A DNA stretch of 39,792 bases from Balneolaceae bacterium (GTDB lineage: Bacteria; Bacteroidota; Rhodothermia; Balneolales; Balneolaceae): NCBI GenBank assembly GCA_003559375.1, contig PWLN01000095.1, positions 1 to 39,792 on the forward strand, given 5' to 3'. Made by a program: the position numbers and the translations under genes. The notes beneath the pieces were generated by a model. That model ran no database searches, was not told where the DNA came from, and was given only the letters and a program-made list of their open reading frames with translations. Of this stretch, positions 28,931-38,703 are shown piece by piece. The first letter of the stretch is position 1. Each line of letters begins with the position of its first letter.

Positions 28931-28972
28931 TGAATTATAGAACTTTCAGACTAAACTTTCAGGCACTTTATG

Positions 28973-30019
28973 TTAAATGTTTTCAAATGGCTTAAGAAAT
29001 GTTTGAGTATTTGCTGACCTGTAGATTGTTTCCGTCACAGCAAGTGATTTTAAAGCTTCCTCACCTGAAACTTCAGGATCTTCACCACTAAATAACGCAC
29101 TAACAATATTCGAATATTGCCTTGTATGTAAATTGGCCTCTAAACCGGCAAGCGGATCTGCAGCTCCGGTTCCGCCTGATGTATTCCTGACATCTGATGA
29201 ATTTATCTTACCATTAATATTTATTTTGAAATGACTGTCTGTTAGAATTACAGTTCCTTTTGTTCCATTTATTTCAATCAGCCGAGGCTGAGCTGGCATG
29301 ATAGACGTGGAAGCTTCAAATACTCCCAAAGCTCCATTTTTAAATTTCAATATTGCAACGGCATTATCTTCGGCTTCTATATCCGGGTGTGTGAGTGTTC
29401 CTTTGAAAGCACATAGTTCACTTATATCACCCATCATCCAAAGCAACAAGTCGATAGTGTGAATTGCCTGGTTAATAACCGCACCGCCCCCATCCATGGC
29501 ATAAGTTCCTCTCCATCCTGAATCGTGATAATATGCATGGTCTCGAAACCATTTTACAGCAGCGCGTACCATTATTGGTTCACCAATTGAACCATTGGTA
29601 ATAGCTGTTTTCATTTTAACAGCTCCATCCAGAAACCGGTTTTGATAGATAACTGCCAGTTTCACTCCATTTTGTAAACAGGCATCAATCAGCTCCCTTC
29701 CTCGTTTTGTAGTAATTTCAAGCGGCTTTTCCACAATTACATGCTTGCCTGCTTCAGCCGCTTGCTTCCCGTAATCGAGGTGGGTGCCACTGGGTGTACA
29801 AATAACTACGCCATCCAGCGGCTTATGTGAAAGCAGTTTTTTGTAAGAGGCCCAAACCGGAACCTGAAACGATTCGGAAAATCTGTTTCGGTTAGCTTCA
29901 CTTCTGCTGCAGGCTGCTGCCAGTTCTGCATTTTCCAGCGACTGAATCGCTTTTGCATGAGTGGCAGCGATGTTGCCCAAGCCTGCAATGCCAAACCTCA
30001 ATTTTTTACGATCGGTCAT
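28973..30019 (-). CDS. Gfo/Idh/MocA family oxidoreductase, cytosolic
   Basis: No signal peptide; FGIAGLGNIAATHAKAI, VVICTPSGTHLDYGKQAAEAGKHVIVEKPLEIT. Its ATG overlaps the stop of the upstream DUF6807 gene (ATGA). Confidence 0.93.
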   Translation of the reverse strand: MTDRKKLRFGIAGLGNIAATHAKAIQSLENAELAAACSRSEANRNRFSESFQVPVWASYKKLLSHKPLDGVVICTPSGTHLDYGKQAAEAGKHVIVEKPLEITTKRGRELIDACLQNGVKLAVIYQNRFLDGAVKMKTAITNGSIGEPIMVRAAVKWFRDHAYYHDSGWRGTYAMDGGGAVINQAIHTIDLLLWMMGDISELCAFKGTLTHPDIEAEDNAVAILKFKNGALGVFEASTSIMPAQPRLIEINGTKGTVILTDSHFKININGKINSSDVRNTSGGTGAADPLAGLEANLHTRQYSNIVSALFSGEDPEVSGEEALKSLAVTETIYRSANTQTFLKPFENI

Positions 30020-31176
30020 CTGGCATAAATACGGTACATCCTGTCGATTTCATCAACGGAAGGGCTTTCCCCCGGTACTACCCAAAACCTGTATCGAAAG
30101 ATTAATGGTGCACCTTCCGATTGCTGGGCCGGAAAAAATTCACCAAAACGGCCATATTTTCTTTCCGACATTTCCGTATTTCTGCCAGGGTTATTCGGAT
30201 GGCTCATATAAACAACCGTGTAGGTGTTCCCTTCAATCTCAAATTGCATCGCATTCCAGGGCAGGCCAATTCTGTCTTCTTCACCCAGCTCTTCATCCTG
30301 AGGTATATGCTCCCAGTCGGCCGGACGAATAAAGCGTGTACTTTCAGGGTTATCCGCTACGTATTGTGCCGCCCTGAATTGTACTCCCGCATGCTGAAGG
30401 TCACCACCCAGGCGAATGAGCCCCGCAATAGCGTACATTTCAGATGTGAAATCAATAAGGTAGCTGCCATCGGTATGAAGATGTGCTCTCAGGTCACGAT
30501 GCTCTTCAAACCAGATTTCATCATCCGGAGCGGTCCAGTTAATCATAGCCTTGTGGCCGCCGAATACCGGTCCTGAAAATTCAGTAATAATTTCTGCATG
30601 TTGCTGGCGCTCACCATTCCGGTTATGCCAAAAATCGAGTACACGGTCTCCTATGGCTACCTGATTATATCCAAAAAAGATCCCCCTGTGATGGGAAAAA
30701 AGTCCGCCAGGCCCCTTGGTAATAAATTGACCGGTAATAGGGCTGAAAACATGATGAAAAGCTTTCATGGTTTCATCAATATTGTCACGGTCGTAAACAG
30801 GATGTTCATACTGAATGATCGGGCTGCCCTCAAATTCAAGCACAATAGATTGATCTCCGGTTCGCTGCCACGTATAATCCGTTTCGGAGCACTCCATATC
30901 GGGCCGGATGGTATATTCAACTGTTTCACCTGCTGACTGATTGGCCAGCCACCATACTCTCACCATGTACAACGAAATGCGTTCACTCTGAGCCGGAATG
31001 ATCTCACCGCCTGCTTCAAGGCATAACGTGCCGGTTATATCAATTCCAAGGTCGACGTGCGCAAGGGTTTGCTCAAGGTCCAGACTGCCTGCCCTGTATT
31101 CAAATGTTTCATATTCCGGCCCTGCACAGTTTGTTATGATAAAAAAAACAAGAACTATGGCTGCTAATTTCCTCAT
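30016..31176 (-). CDS. DUF6807 (PmoA-like) family protein, lipoprotein
   Basis: Lipobox-like IITNC; EHPVYDRDN...GPGGLFSHHRGIFFGYNQVAIGDRVLDFWHN. Confidence 0.78.
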   Translation of the reverse strand: MRKLAAIVLVFFIITNCAGPEYETFEYRAGSLDLEQTLAHVDLGIDITGTLCLEAGGEIIPAQSERISLYMVRVWWLANQSAGETVEYTIRPDMECSETDYTWQRTGDQSIVLEFEGSPIIQYEHPVYDRDNIDETMKAFHHVFSPITGQFITKGPGGLFSHHRGIFFGYNQVAIGDRVLDFWHNRNGERQQHAEIITEFSGPVFGGHKAMINWTAPDDEIWFEEHRDLRAHLHTDGSYLIDFTSEMYAIAGLIRLGGDLQHAGVQFRAAQYVADNPESTRFIRPADWEHIPQDEELGEEDRIGLPWNAMQFEIEGNTYTVVYMSHPNNPGRNTEMSERKYGRFGEFFPAQQSEGAPLIFRYRFWVVPGESPSVDEIDRMYRIYAR

Positions 31177-31202
31177 GTTTCAACTATTTATTCTTTAAAT
31201 TT

Positions 31203-32426
31203 TTAATGACTAAATGGTGATACCGTTACACCCGGCGGATAGGCAAAATCATTCCATAACCGGTTCAGCTGATCTACATCCGGCTCTCCATCGTAAGTAA
31301 TATAACGATATTTGACAATGTATGGCGAACCCGGTTCAATCACCATCTCTCCAAGCTGAGTGGGCGCATAATTGAAAAATGGTTCGTCAGGATGTATCCT
31401 TACGGTTTGAGGATGACGGAAATTTTCAGGATGGCTCATGATGGTTACCCCGGCCAGTTTGCCGTCACTGTGGCCGCCGATTTGCGTCCATCTCACACGC
31501 GTGCCATGGCCATCTCTTCCAAGGCCTTCTGATGTAAGAAATGTACAGTTTTCGGGATCGTCCCAGTCGATGTGGCCCCGAAATCCCACCCCACCATATC
31601 GATACTCCGGTAGTATAAGCGGAGCCGATGAATTTGTGGATTGAGTTACGGTCAAATCAAAAATGTGAATATCCGATGGCGAGCTGAATACCCTTACCTG
31701 CCACTCTTCATTTAAAGCTGTAACTGCAGGAGTTATAGACAAATCAGTGAAATAATGCATACTCCTGAAGCCTGCAAAGATCGGGCCTGCCCACGATTCT
31801 TCAAGCCCTTCAACGTGATCTACCCTGCCTGAATTCTGATGAATATTCCAGAAGTCGGGAGTACGCCCCTGGAATTCGGTATTTGTCCATGCCGACCATA
31901 TTCCGGAATGGTGAGGATGTTGATAAACGTTAAGATGATTTGTGAGAATTGTACCGGATGGAGTATATACCGGATGGATGTAACCGCCTCTGCGATATCT
32001 GTCGTCAAGCTCTGCAGGCGGGTTATTGTACCCATGGAAATAATTAAGAACATCTCGATCATCGTTTTTTATCGTGATAGTATTATCATCACTACGGTGA
32101 TATACTTTTGCAGCTTCATCTGATTTTTCCCCATCAAAATGATAGGTTAATACCGAACCTGCCCGCAAATCCTCTACAATGAGCCAACCCCGGTTATGCC
32201 GGTCAACCTGCAGGAGTGCTTCAGCCCCATCACCATCCCTTACAATGTAAACACCTTCTTCAACATGATAAGGAAAATAAAAAGAGGTTACGGTATGCTG
32301 ACGGTCAAAAGGCCCTGCCTGTATTTCAATTTTATACTGCAGTTCGGTTGTCTCTGCTTGCAAGCCAACAAGCAGACTGGTAATAAAAAACAATGTTGTA
32401 AATATTTTCATGCGAGCGTAATTCAT
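31203..32426 (-). CDS. DUF6807 (PmoA-like) family protein, secreted
   Basis: Signal peptide; RGGYIHPVYTPSGTILTNHLNVYQHPHHSGIWSAWTNTEFQGRTPDFWN. Confidence 0.82.
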   Translation of the reverse strand: MNYARMKIFTTLFFITSLLVGLQAETTELQYKIEIQAGPFDRQHTVTSFYFPYHVEEGVYIVRDGDGAEALLQVDRHNRGWLIVEDLRAGSVLTYHFDGEKSDEAAKVYHRSDDNTITIKNDDRDVLNYFHGYNNPPAELDDRYRRGGYIHPVYTPSGTILTNHLNVYQHPHHSGIWSAWTNTEFQGRTPDFWNIHQNSGRVDHVEGLEESWAGPIFAGFRSMHYFTDLSITPAVTALNEEWQVRVFSSPSDIHIFDLTVTQSTNSSAPLILPEYRYGGVGFRGHIDWDDPENCTFLTSEGLGRDGHGTRVRWTQIGGHSDGKLAGVTIMSHPENFRHPQTVRIHPDEPFFNYAPTQLGEMVIEPGSPYIVKYRYITYDGEPDVDQLNRLWNDFAYPPGVTVSPFSH

Positions 32427-32523
32427 TTTGATTGATTAGTTAAAGGTAGACAAAAGAAGTATGCTGATATGACTCTTAAATTTCAACACTTTTATGATGC
32501 ACTATATCATTACTCATTACTGA

Positions 32524-33513
32524 TTAAACCTTCACATTTGCTTGTAATTCTATAATTTTTGGCTCCTTCTGTTTCTGGTTATTCATTTCAATGAAGAGTT
32601 GCTCGAAAGCGAGTTTCCCAAGATCAAAGTTTGGCTGATCAATACATATAAAAGGTGTTTCCAGATAACTGTTAAATTCACTTCCGCCAAAAGATAATAT
32701 GGTTACTTTTTTTGTATCAATTCCATAATCGGTCAAATAATTAAGGATCCCAAGCCCTACCGGATAGGTCACAGCAAAAACGGCATCAGGCATCCCTGAG
32801 TTTTCCATTATAGATTTAAACCCATGATATCCATCCATTTCACTAAAACCACCCTCAAAAATTGAGGAATTTTGAACATTGAGCCCGTTTTCGGTCATGG
32901 CATCCAGAAAGCCTCTTTTTCTTTCACGGCCTATTTGTGTTGAACTATAACCTGCAATATGAGCTATGTTTTTAAATTTATTATCTATCAAGTGCTGAAC
33001 ACCCGTTTTTGCACTTCCATAATCATCTACTTTGATGTAACTGAAACCTGCATTCTGAAAACCTCTGTCAAAAAAAACAAGGTTGATTCCCATGTCTTTA
33101 ACTATTTTGAAGGAATCCGGACTTTTGGTTTGCTCGGTTACAGATACCACTAAACCATCTACTCTGGAGTTTACCATTGATTCAATATTCTCCCGCTCCA
33201 ATTTCTCTTTTTCATGCGATACACCGAGAATGACCTTATACCCGCTTTCCTCTGCAGCTTCGTATATACCCTCAATTGCATTGGCAAAAAAGGTATGAGC
33301 AATTTTGGGAACAATAACCCCGATTGTCAGAGTTTTCTTCGAGGCAAGGGATCTGGCCTGCAGGTTTGGGTGATAACCCATCTCTTTAGCCAACTCCTTT
33401 ACTTTTTTCCGTGTTTTAATCGAGATATCCTTGTGATTCCGAAGCGCTTTCGAAACACTTACCTTTGTAATGTTCAGCCGCTTTGCAATATCCTCGAGCC
33501 GCACGTTTTTCAT
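32524..33513 (-). CDS. LacI-family transcriptional regulator
   Basis: HTH VRLEDIAKRLNITKVSVSKALRNHKDISIKTRKKVKELAKEMGYHPN and periplasmic-binding-like effector domain. Confidence 0.96.
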   Translation of the reverse strand: MKNVRLEDIAKRLNITKVSVSKALRNHKDISIKTRKKVKELAKEMGYHPNLQARSLASKKTLTIGVIVPKIAHTFFANAIEGIYEAAEESGYKVILGVSHEKEKLERENIESMVNSRVDGLVVSVTEQTKSPDSFKIVKDMGINLVFFDRGFQNAGFSYIKVDDYGSAKTGVQHLIDNKFKNIAHIAGYSSTQIGRERKRGFLDAMTENGLNVQNSSIFEGGFSEMDGYHGFKSIMENSGMPDAVFAVTYPVGLGILNYLTDYGIDTKKVTILSFGGSEFNSYLETPFICIDQPNFDLGKLAFEQLFIEMNNQKQKEPKIIELQANVKV

Positions 33514-33615
33514 GCAAACGTTCTCACTGTTTGGTTACTTGACCCGACATAAAACTAAACAGGCCGAAATTTAAAATGCTTTATGCGGCCACTTTATTTA
33601 TGCACCTTTTTTTAG

Positions 33616-34995
33616 CTACACAAGGCCTTCAGGCCTTTTGGCGTGTGGTTTGAGACTGGTAAGGCCTTCTATTTTAACCGGCCGTCCAAGCCTGGCACTC
33701 TTTCGCGCTGCCACACCGGTTAATACCGACATAACACCATCTCGTGTACCGGCGGACTGATGTAGCGGGTCTGGCATATCCGGATCTTTAAACAGTTTGT
33801 CCATCAATATTGGGTCGCCTCCCCAGTGGCCTCCGGAGGTGAATGGTACCCTGATAATTTCGGGGTCTTTACCGAGTGGCTGGTAAACCCACTCCTGGTG
33901 TTCTCGCGATGATGGCCATCCTCCTTCGCGCCCTTCAATACGTCCCTTAGTACCGTTAAAAGCTATCCAGTACCCTGAGTGGTCCGTATCTGATGTAAGT
34001 GAATAATTTACGAATGCATTGTTGGCATACTTAATGAGTGCAGAGTGTTTATCATGAGAATCAATATTATGGCGAAATACGCAGTTATCCCGGATGTATC
34101 CATCATAGTGTTCATTATCGGCATACATTCTCCTCAGGTGTTCATTTGCGTTTATATCCCAATGATAGCTGCACTTGTCGGAATGTGGACATCTGCGGCA
34201 ATTTGTTGAGCGAAATGGACCGTTAGAGCCAAATATTTCAAGGGCATCATGAGCATATACTTCAACCGGGTCAGAGTCCAGAAACCAGTTCAGCATATCA
34301 AAATGGTGAGTATTTTTGTGCACCCATAGCGTTCCACCGCGCTGGCTTTCGCCATGCCATCGCTGCATATAAGCCACTTGGTGGCCATGATGAATATTCC
34401 AGTGAAAATCGACGCTTCTGATATCACCAATGGCCCCATCCATCAATAACTCTTTAATTCTTGCGCGATGAGGCGGATACCGATAATTGAATGTTACATA
34501 CACGTTGTTCGGATACTTTTTATCCGCATCAATAATCATCTGGCATTTTTCTTCGTCGATGGTTAGCGGTTTTTCGCAGACTACATCAACTCCATGCTCA
34601 AGCCCCATGATCACACAACTGTGATGTTCCCAATCCCAAGTTGTTACAACAAGACGGTCAGGGCTGGTTTTTTCAAGCATTTCGTCTAACCGGGTAAATA
34701 TGGGGCAACCTGCACCAACGAACTCACTTGCATATTCCAACCTGCCAGGATTTGTATCACAAATACCAACAATTTCAACATGATCGGCATAGTGCCGAAC
34801 CAGATCCCTGCCATACATTGCAACGCCCCGTACACCCATACCTACGACAGCGACACGCATTTTATCGTTTCTATTTTTTTTACCGGATTTCGCATTAGTT
34901 TTGGAAAAAACGGGGCCGGTAAGCAGTGAACCACCAAGGGCTGCACCTGCGGTTCCAATAAACTGTTTTCTGGTAAAAGTGTTATTTTCAGGCAT
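33616..34995 (-). CDS. Gfo/Idh/MocA family oxidoreductase, signal peptide with RK-type Tat-like motif
   Basis: MPENNTFTRKQFIGTAGAALGGSLLTGPVFSKT; MRVAVVGMGVRG; GVDVVCEKPLTIDEEKCQ. Confidence 0.92.
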   Translation of the reverse strand: MPENNTFTRKQFIGTAGAALGGSLLTGPVFSKTNAKSGKKNRNDKMRVAVVGMGVRGVAMYGRDLVRHYADHVEIVGICDTNPGRLEYASEFVGAGCPIFTRLDEMLEKTSPDRLVVTTWDWEHHSCVIMGLEHGVDVVCEKPLTIDEEKCQMIIDADKKYPNNVYVTFNYRYPPHRARIKELLMDGAIGDIRSVDFHWNIHHGHQVAYMQRWHGESQRGGTLWVHKNTHHFDMLNWFLDSDPVEVYAHDALEIFGSNGPFRSTNCRRCPHSDKCSYHWDINANEHLRRMYADNEHYDGYIRDNCVFRHNIDSHDKHSALIKYANNAFVNYSLTSDTDHSGYWIAFNGTKGRIEGREGGWPSSREHQEWVYQPLGKDPEIIRVPFTSGGHWGGDPILMDKLFKDPDMPDPLHQSAGTRDGVMSVLTGVAARKSARLGRPVKIEGLTSLKPHAKRPEGLV

Positions 34996-35205
34996 GATTA
35001 TGGCAGATTAAGTACAGGCTTTAGTGAAGTGTATCAGGCCGGTCACAGATGGTTATAAGTTACCGGTTACTTCAATGTATATGATTACGATTAAAAAGAC
35101 AACAAATTTATTAGTTTCACAATCGCAAGTCGAAATTTTTCTGAGGAGTTACCCAATTTTTTTCATAGAAATCTAAATCAACACTTTGATTTAGTTGATT
35201 GAATT

Positions 35206-36009
35206 TTAGATCGTCATAGCGGTGAATCCGCCGTCCACAGTTATGATGGCGCCTGTAACAAAAGAAGATGCTCGCTCGGAAGCCAGCCAGATAACCGCTC
35301 CTGCCAATTCATCCGACTCACCGTATCGGTTCATTGGAGTATGGCCAAAAATGGCTTTTCTTCGTTCTTCAGTTAAAATTTCCCGGTTTTGTTCAGCGGG
35401 AAAAAAACCTGGCATTATAGCGTTTACACGAATATTATGTGGCGCCCATTCCCTCGCTAAAAAACGTGTCATATTGTTCATCCCCGCTTTTGATATGCTG
35501 TATGCCATTACTTTTGATAAAGGAATTTTCGAGGATGCTGATGATATATTGATGATACTACCTCCATTTCCCTGTTCAATCATTCTCTCTGCTGCAAGCC
35601 TGCTTGCAAAAAATGCACCTTTCAGATTAATATCCAGTATGTGGTTCCACTCCTGTTCGGATATGTCCATAACGTCAGTGTCTGAATTTACCCCCGGAGC
35701 ATTAACAAGAATATCAATTTTGCCCCATTTTTGGATTACCTGATTCATTGCGGCTTTCAATGAATCTTCATTTCGCACATCAGCCTGCCAGATCATCGCT
35801 TCACCGCCTGAGCTATCAATACGTCCAGCCTGTTTTTCAGCTCCTTCTCTATTGCCACTATAAATAACTGCACATTTTGCCCCCGCTTTGGCCAATGCCA
35901 GCGAAATTTCACCTCCTAATACTCCACTCCCCCCAATTACAATTGCCACTTTATTATCCAGTGCAAAAAGATAGTTTAGATAGTTCACTTTTTTCAGTAT
36001 TGAGTCCAT
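35206..36009 (-). CDS. SDR family oxidoreductase
   Basis: AIVIGGSGVLGGEIS cofactor motif, NAPGVNSD, YSISKAGMNNMTRFLAREWAPHNIRVNAIMPGFF, VTGAIITVDGGFTA. Confidence 0.95.
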   Translation of the reverse strand: MDSILKKVNYLNYLFALDNKVAIVIGGSGVLGGEISLALAKAGAKCAVIYSGNREGAEKQAGRIDSSGGEAMIWQADVRNEDSLKAAMNQVIQKWGKIDILVNAPGVNSDTDVMDISEQEWNHILDINLKGAFFASRLAAERMIEQGNGGSIINISSASSKIPLSKVMAYSISKAGMNNMTRFLAREWAPHNIRVNAIMPGFFPAEQNREILTEERRKAIFGHTPMNRYGESDELAGAVIWLASERASSFVTGAIITVDGGFTAMTI

Positions 36010-37037
36010 TCTTGCCAGAATTTTTCTAACTCTTCTCTTGAAATATGTTCACCGGATGACAGGATAACCCTGTGCATAAAGGTTAATGAAGTACCGGAGG
36101 CCAGTTGATAATTTAACTCTTCAAACCCTCCACTCATTTCCAATTTTCCAAGGGGATTAGCTGCATAAAGGCCATAGCCTCTTGCATGCCAGTATGTTGG
36201 AAAGCCAATATTTCCCGGGTGGTCAAATATTGCAATGGATACCTTCTCATCTCCTATCTGCCCAATCAGATTCATCCATTTATTCCTTGTGCCCCATACA
36301 TCATGGCCAGTGAAGCCTTCACTGCTTATATATAAACCTGTTGCGTCATCATGTCGATCGTGATGTTCAAGTTCCCGCGCCACTCGAAGCCCCAGCATAC
36401 CTTCTTTGTTATCTGTAAAAACAATATCTGAATCTTGAGCTGTAAGCCTGGTTATACGGTCAATCATCCGAATATCACCTGCTCCACGATTACTGTAAAG
36501 CGAAAAATGATATCTGGTGTTTTCAACAATAAGTACAACACCTTCAGAAGTCAGCCAATGCTTAACTACTTCAAGAACCGCACTATTCCCGTTGTATTCC
36601 ATATTCTCAATATCAATATGAGCTATGGTTCCATACCGTTCTCTCGCTTCACTTGGAATTCTTTCGGAGTTATTCCAAAAATCAAGTCCGTTCACATCAC
36701 CATAATTCAACCAGAAACCAACCTGATGTGGATGATCAGTTGCCTCTCCAGATCTCGGATTTATTGGATAACCACGTGTTATCGGGTTGCCATTGGCTGT
36801 ATAAACAGGATAGAGAAATGGTTTAAAATTGTCGGAATAGATATAGGAAGTAAGCAAATTTTCCCCTATCCAAACATCCACTTTTTTCCCTTCTTCGTCA
36901 TGAGATAAAACGACAGAATCATTCTCTGAGTAAATCAGTACCTCATGAGATGGAACTGGGTATTGCCAAAGGTTGGCCGTTTTAAAAATGGCTGAGCTAA
37001 GAATAAATAATACTAATGAACAGGAAATTTTAAACAT
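35994..37037 (-). CDS. DUF6807 (PmoA-like) family protein, signal peptide
   Basis: FKPFLYPVYTANGNPITRGYPINPRSGEATDHPHQVGFWLNYGDVNGLDFWNNS. Its 3' end overlaps the SDR start by 16 bp. Confidence 0.8.
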   Translation of the reverse strand: MFKISCSLVLFILSSAIFKTANLWQYPVPSHEVLIYSENDSVVLSHDEEGKKVDVWIGENLLTSYIYSDNFKPFLYPVYTANGNPITRGYPINPRSGEATDHPHQVGFWLNYGDVNGLDFWNNSERIPSEARERYGTIAHIDIENMEYNGNSAVLEVVKHWLTSEGVVLIVENTRYHFSLYSNRGAGDIRMIDRITRLTAQDSDIVFTDNKEGMLGLRVARELEHHDRHDDATGLYISSEGFTGHDVWGTRNKWMNLIGQIGDEKVSIAIFDHPGNIGFPTYWHARGYGLYAANPLGKLEMSGGFEELNYQLASGTSLTFMHRVILSSGEHISREELEKFWQEWTQY

Positions 37038-37134
37038 AACAGTATTCTTTTCTTAATTAGGCGTACTCCACCAATCATCAAAGCTTCAAGCTGAATACTT
37101 ATTCCTGATTGGCTCTATGAGTATTATTGATTCA

Positions 37135-38496
37135 TCAGTAATGAAAAACTTTACCACCAGCCATCACTTCCTGCTTCTCAGAATCAAACGTAACATACTC
37201 ACCGGTTCTTAAAGCAGCAGTTGTCATAATATTTGCAATGGAGTGATTGTATCCCGACATCACGTCGGCATTTGGTGTTTCTCTGCTTCTTACACATTCC
37301 ATCCAGTTTCGCATATGCCGTGAGGTCATATTATCAGCACCCGTATCTGCATCTGTCTCAACGGCAGCAGTATCGGCAAGTGAAAACTCTTCAAGTAAAT
37401 TCTCCTTCATTCCCATTGCTGAGGCGTGGTTTTCCTGGAGCCCTCCATTTGGAGAAACCCTGTTTGTATCGAGGTTTAACTCTCCGCCATTAGAGTAATA
37501 TATCTCTTTTACCCCGCCTGCTGAATTCGTGAATCGCGAGGAGTAAACCACCTGAAATCCGGATGATGGATCATCTAATGGCCCGTAGTCGAATACTGCG
37601 GTCATAGTATCAAAATTTTCCCGTCCATCTTTCCAGAGATAGATCCCGCCATTCGCTGCAACACTTCTCGGGTGCTGCAACCCGCTAAACCAGTGTACGG
37701 TGTCGATCTGGTGAGCCATCCACTGACCCGGAATTCCTGATGAATATGGCCAAAAGAGGCGATATTCCAGGTACTTGCGTGGATCCCAGGGTTCATATGG
37801 GCGGTTCATAAGGTAGCGCGTCCAGTCTGTATCTGACTCCCGTATTTCACTTGTTAACCGAGGTAATCTCCATCGGCCGGGCTGGTTTACATTCCATGTC
37901 ATCTCCACACTCACGATATCACCAAATGCGCCAGATTTTATAAAATCATATGCAGCATGATAGTTACGCCCACTACGCCGCTGCGAACCAATCTGAATGA
38001 TTTTGCCTGTGCGTTCCACGGCTTCGCGGGCAGCGCGATTATCCTCCATGGTCTCTGCAAAAGGTTTCTCCACAAAAGCATCACAGTTGGCTTCAACTGC
38101 TTCTATGGTATGGAGCGCATGCTGAAAATCGGCAGTGCTGATAATAACCGCATCAATATCACCCCGCTCGTAAAGCTCTTCATTGTTTCGGGCTTTATCA
38201 ATCGTTATGTTGTACTCTTCCTTCAGGTCAGCCACGGCCTCATCCCGCCTTCGGTTCCAGATATCCGAGACTGCTGCAAATTCAAAATTGAGTTCATTAG
38301 CATGCTCCAGAAATGTTGGTATGAGTGAAGCTCTTGCCCTTGCCGAATATCCAACGATGCCAACCCGGATCCGATCATTCGATCCGAGAATTCTGCCATA
38401 ACTTTTGGCACTGATCCCCATACCTGCGGTTAAACCAATAGCCCCTATGGTCGATTTTTTTAAAAAGTCTTTTCGGGTAAGAGAGTTGTTTTTCAT
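37135..38496 (-). CDS. Gfo/Idh/MocA family oxidoreductase, signal peptide with RK-type Tat-like motif
   Basis: MKNNSLTRKDFLKKSTIGAIGLTAGMGISAKS; VGIVGYSARARAS; NCDAFVEKPFAETMEDNRAAREAVERTGKIIQIGSQRRSG. Confidence 0.92.
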   Translation of the reverse strand: MKNNSLTRKDFLKKSTIGAIGLTAGMGISAKSYGRILGSNDRIRVGIVGYSARARASLIPTFLEHANELNFEFAAVSDIWNRRRDEAVADLKEEYNITIDKARNNEELYERGDIDAVIISTADFQHALHTIEAVEANCDAFVEKPFAETMEDNRAAREAVERTGKIIQIGSQRRSGRNYHAAYDFIKSGAFGDIVSVEMTWNVNQPGRWRLPRLTSEIRESDTDWTRYLMNRPYEPWDPRKYLEYRLFWPYSSGIPGQWMAHQIDTVHWFSGLQHPRSVAANGGIYLWKDGRENFDTMTAVFDYGPLDDPSSGFQVVYSSRFTNSAGGVKEIYYSNGGELNLDTNRVSPNGGLQENHASAMGMKENLLEEFSLADTAAVETDADTGADNMTSRHMRNWMECVRSRETPNADVMSGYNHSIANIMTTAALRTGEYVTFDSEKQEVMAGGKVFHY

Positions 38497-38703
38497 GGCA
38501 GTATAATTGATTGAAATTTAGCCCGGATTTTAAAATTTGGACAAGGTTTATATTCTTTAATATATTGTTATGTATATACTTATGATAGATATCTAAGAAA
38601 TTTTATACCTGAAGTCTCCAAAAAATAATCAACTCTAATTGGAGTTACAACCATTTTCGGAAGCTATCAAATAGAGTAAGAATCAGGATATCAGTTGATA
38701 TGG

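Noticed and set aside
33511-33522. AACGTT-centred motif at the LacI start as a LacI operator
   Set aside because: Only a 6-bp palindrome is clear and I found no matching copies upstream of neighbouring genes.
35222-35743. 173-aa plus-strand ORF
   Set aside because: Antisense to the SDR gene whose motifs are unambiguous.
36435-36908. 157-aa plus-strand ORF
   Set aside because: Antisense to the DUF6807 gene; no domain.
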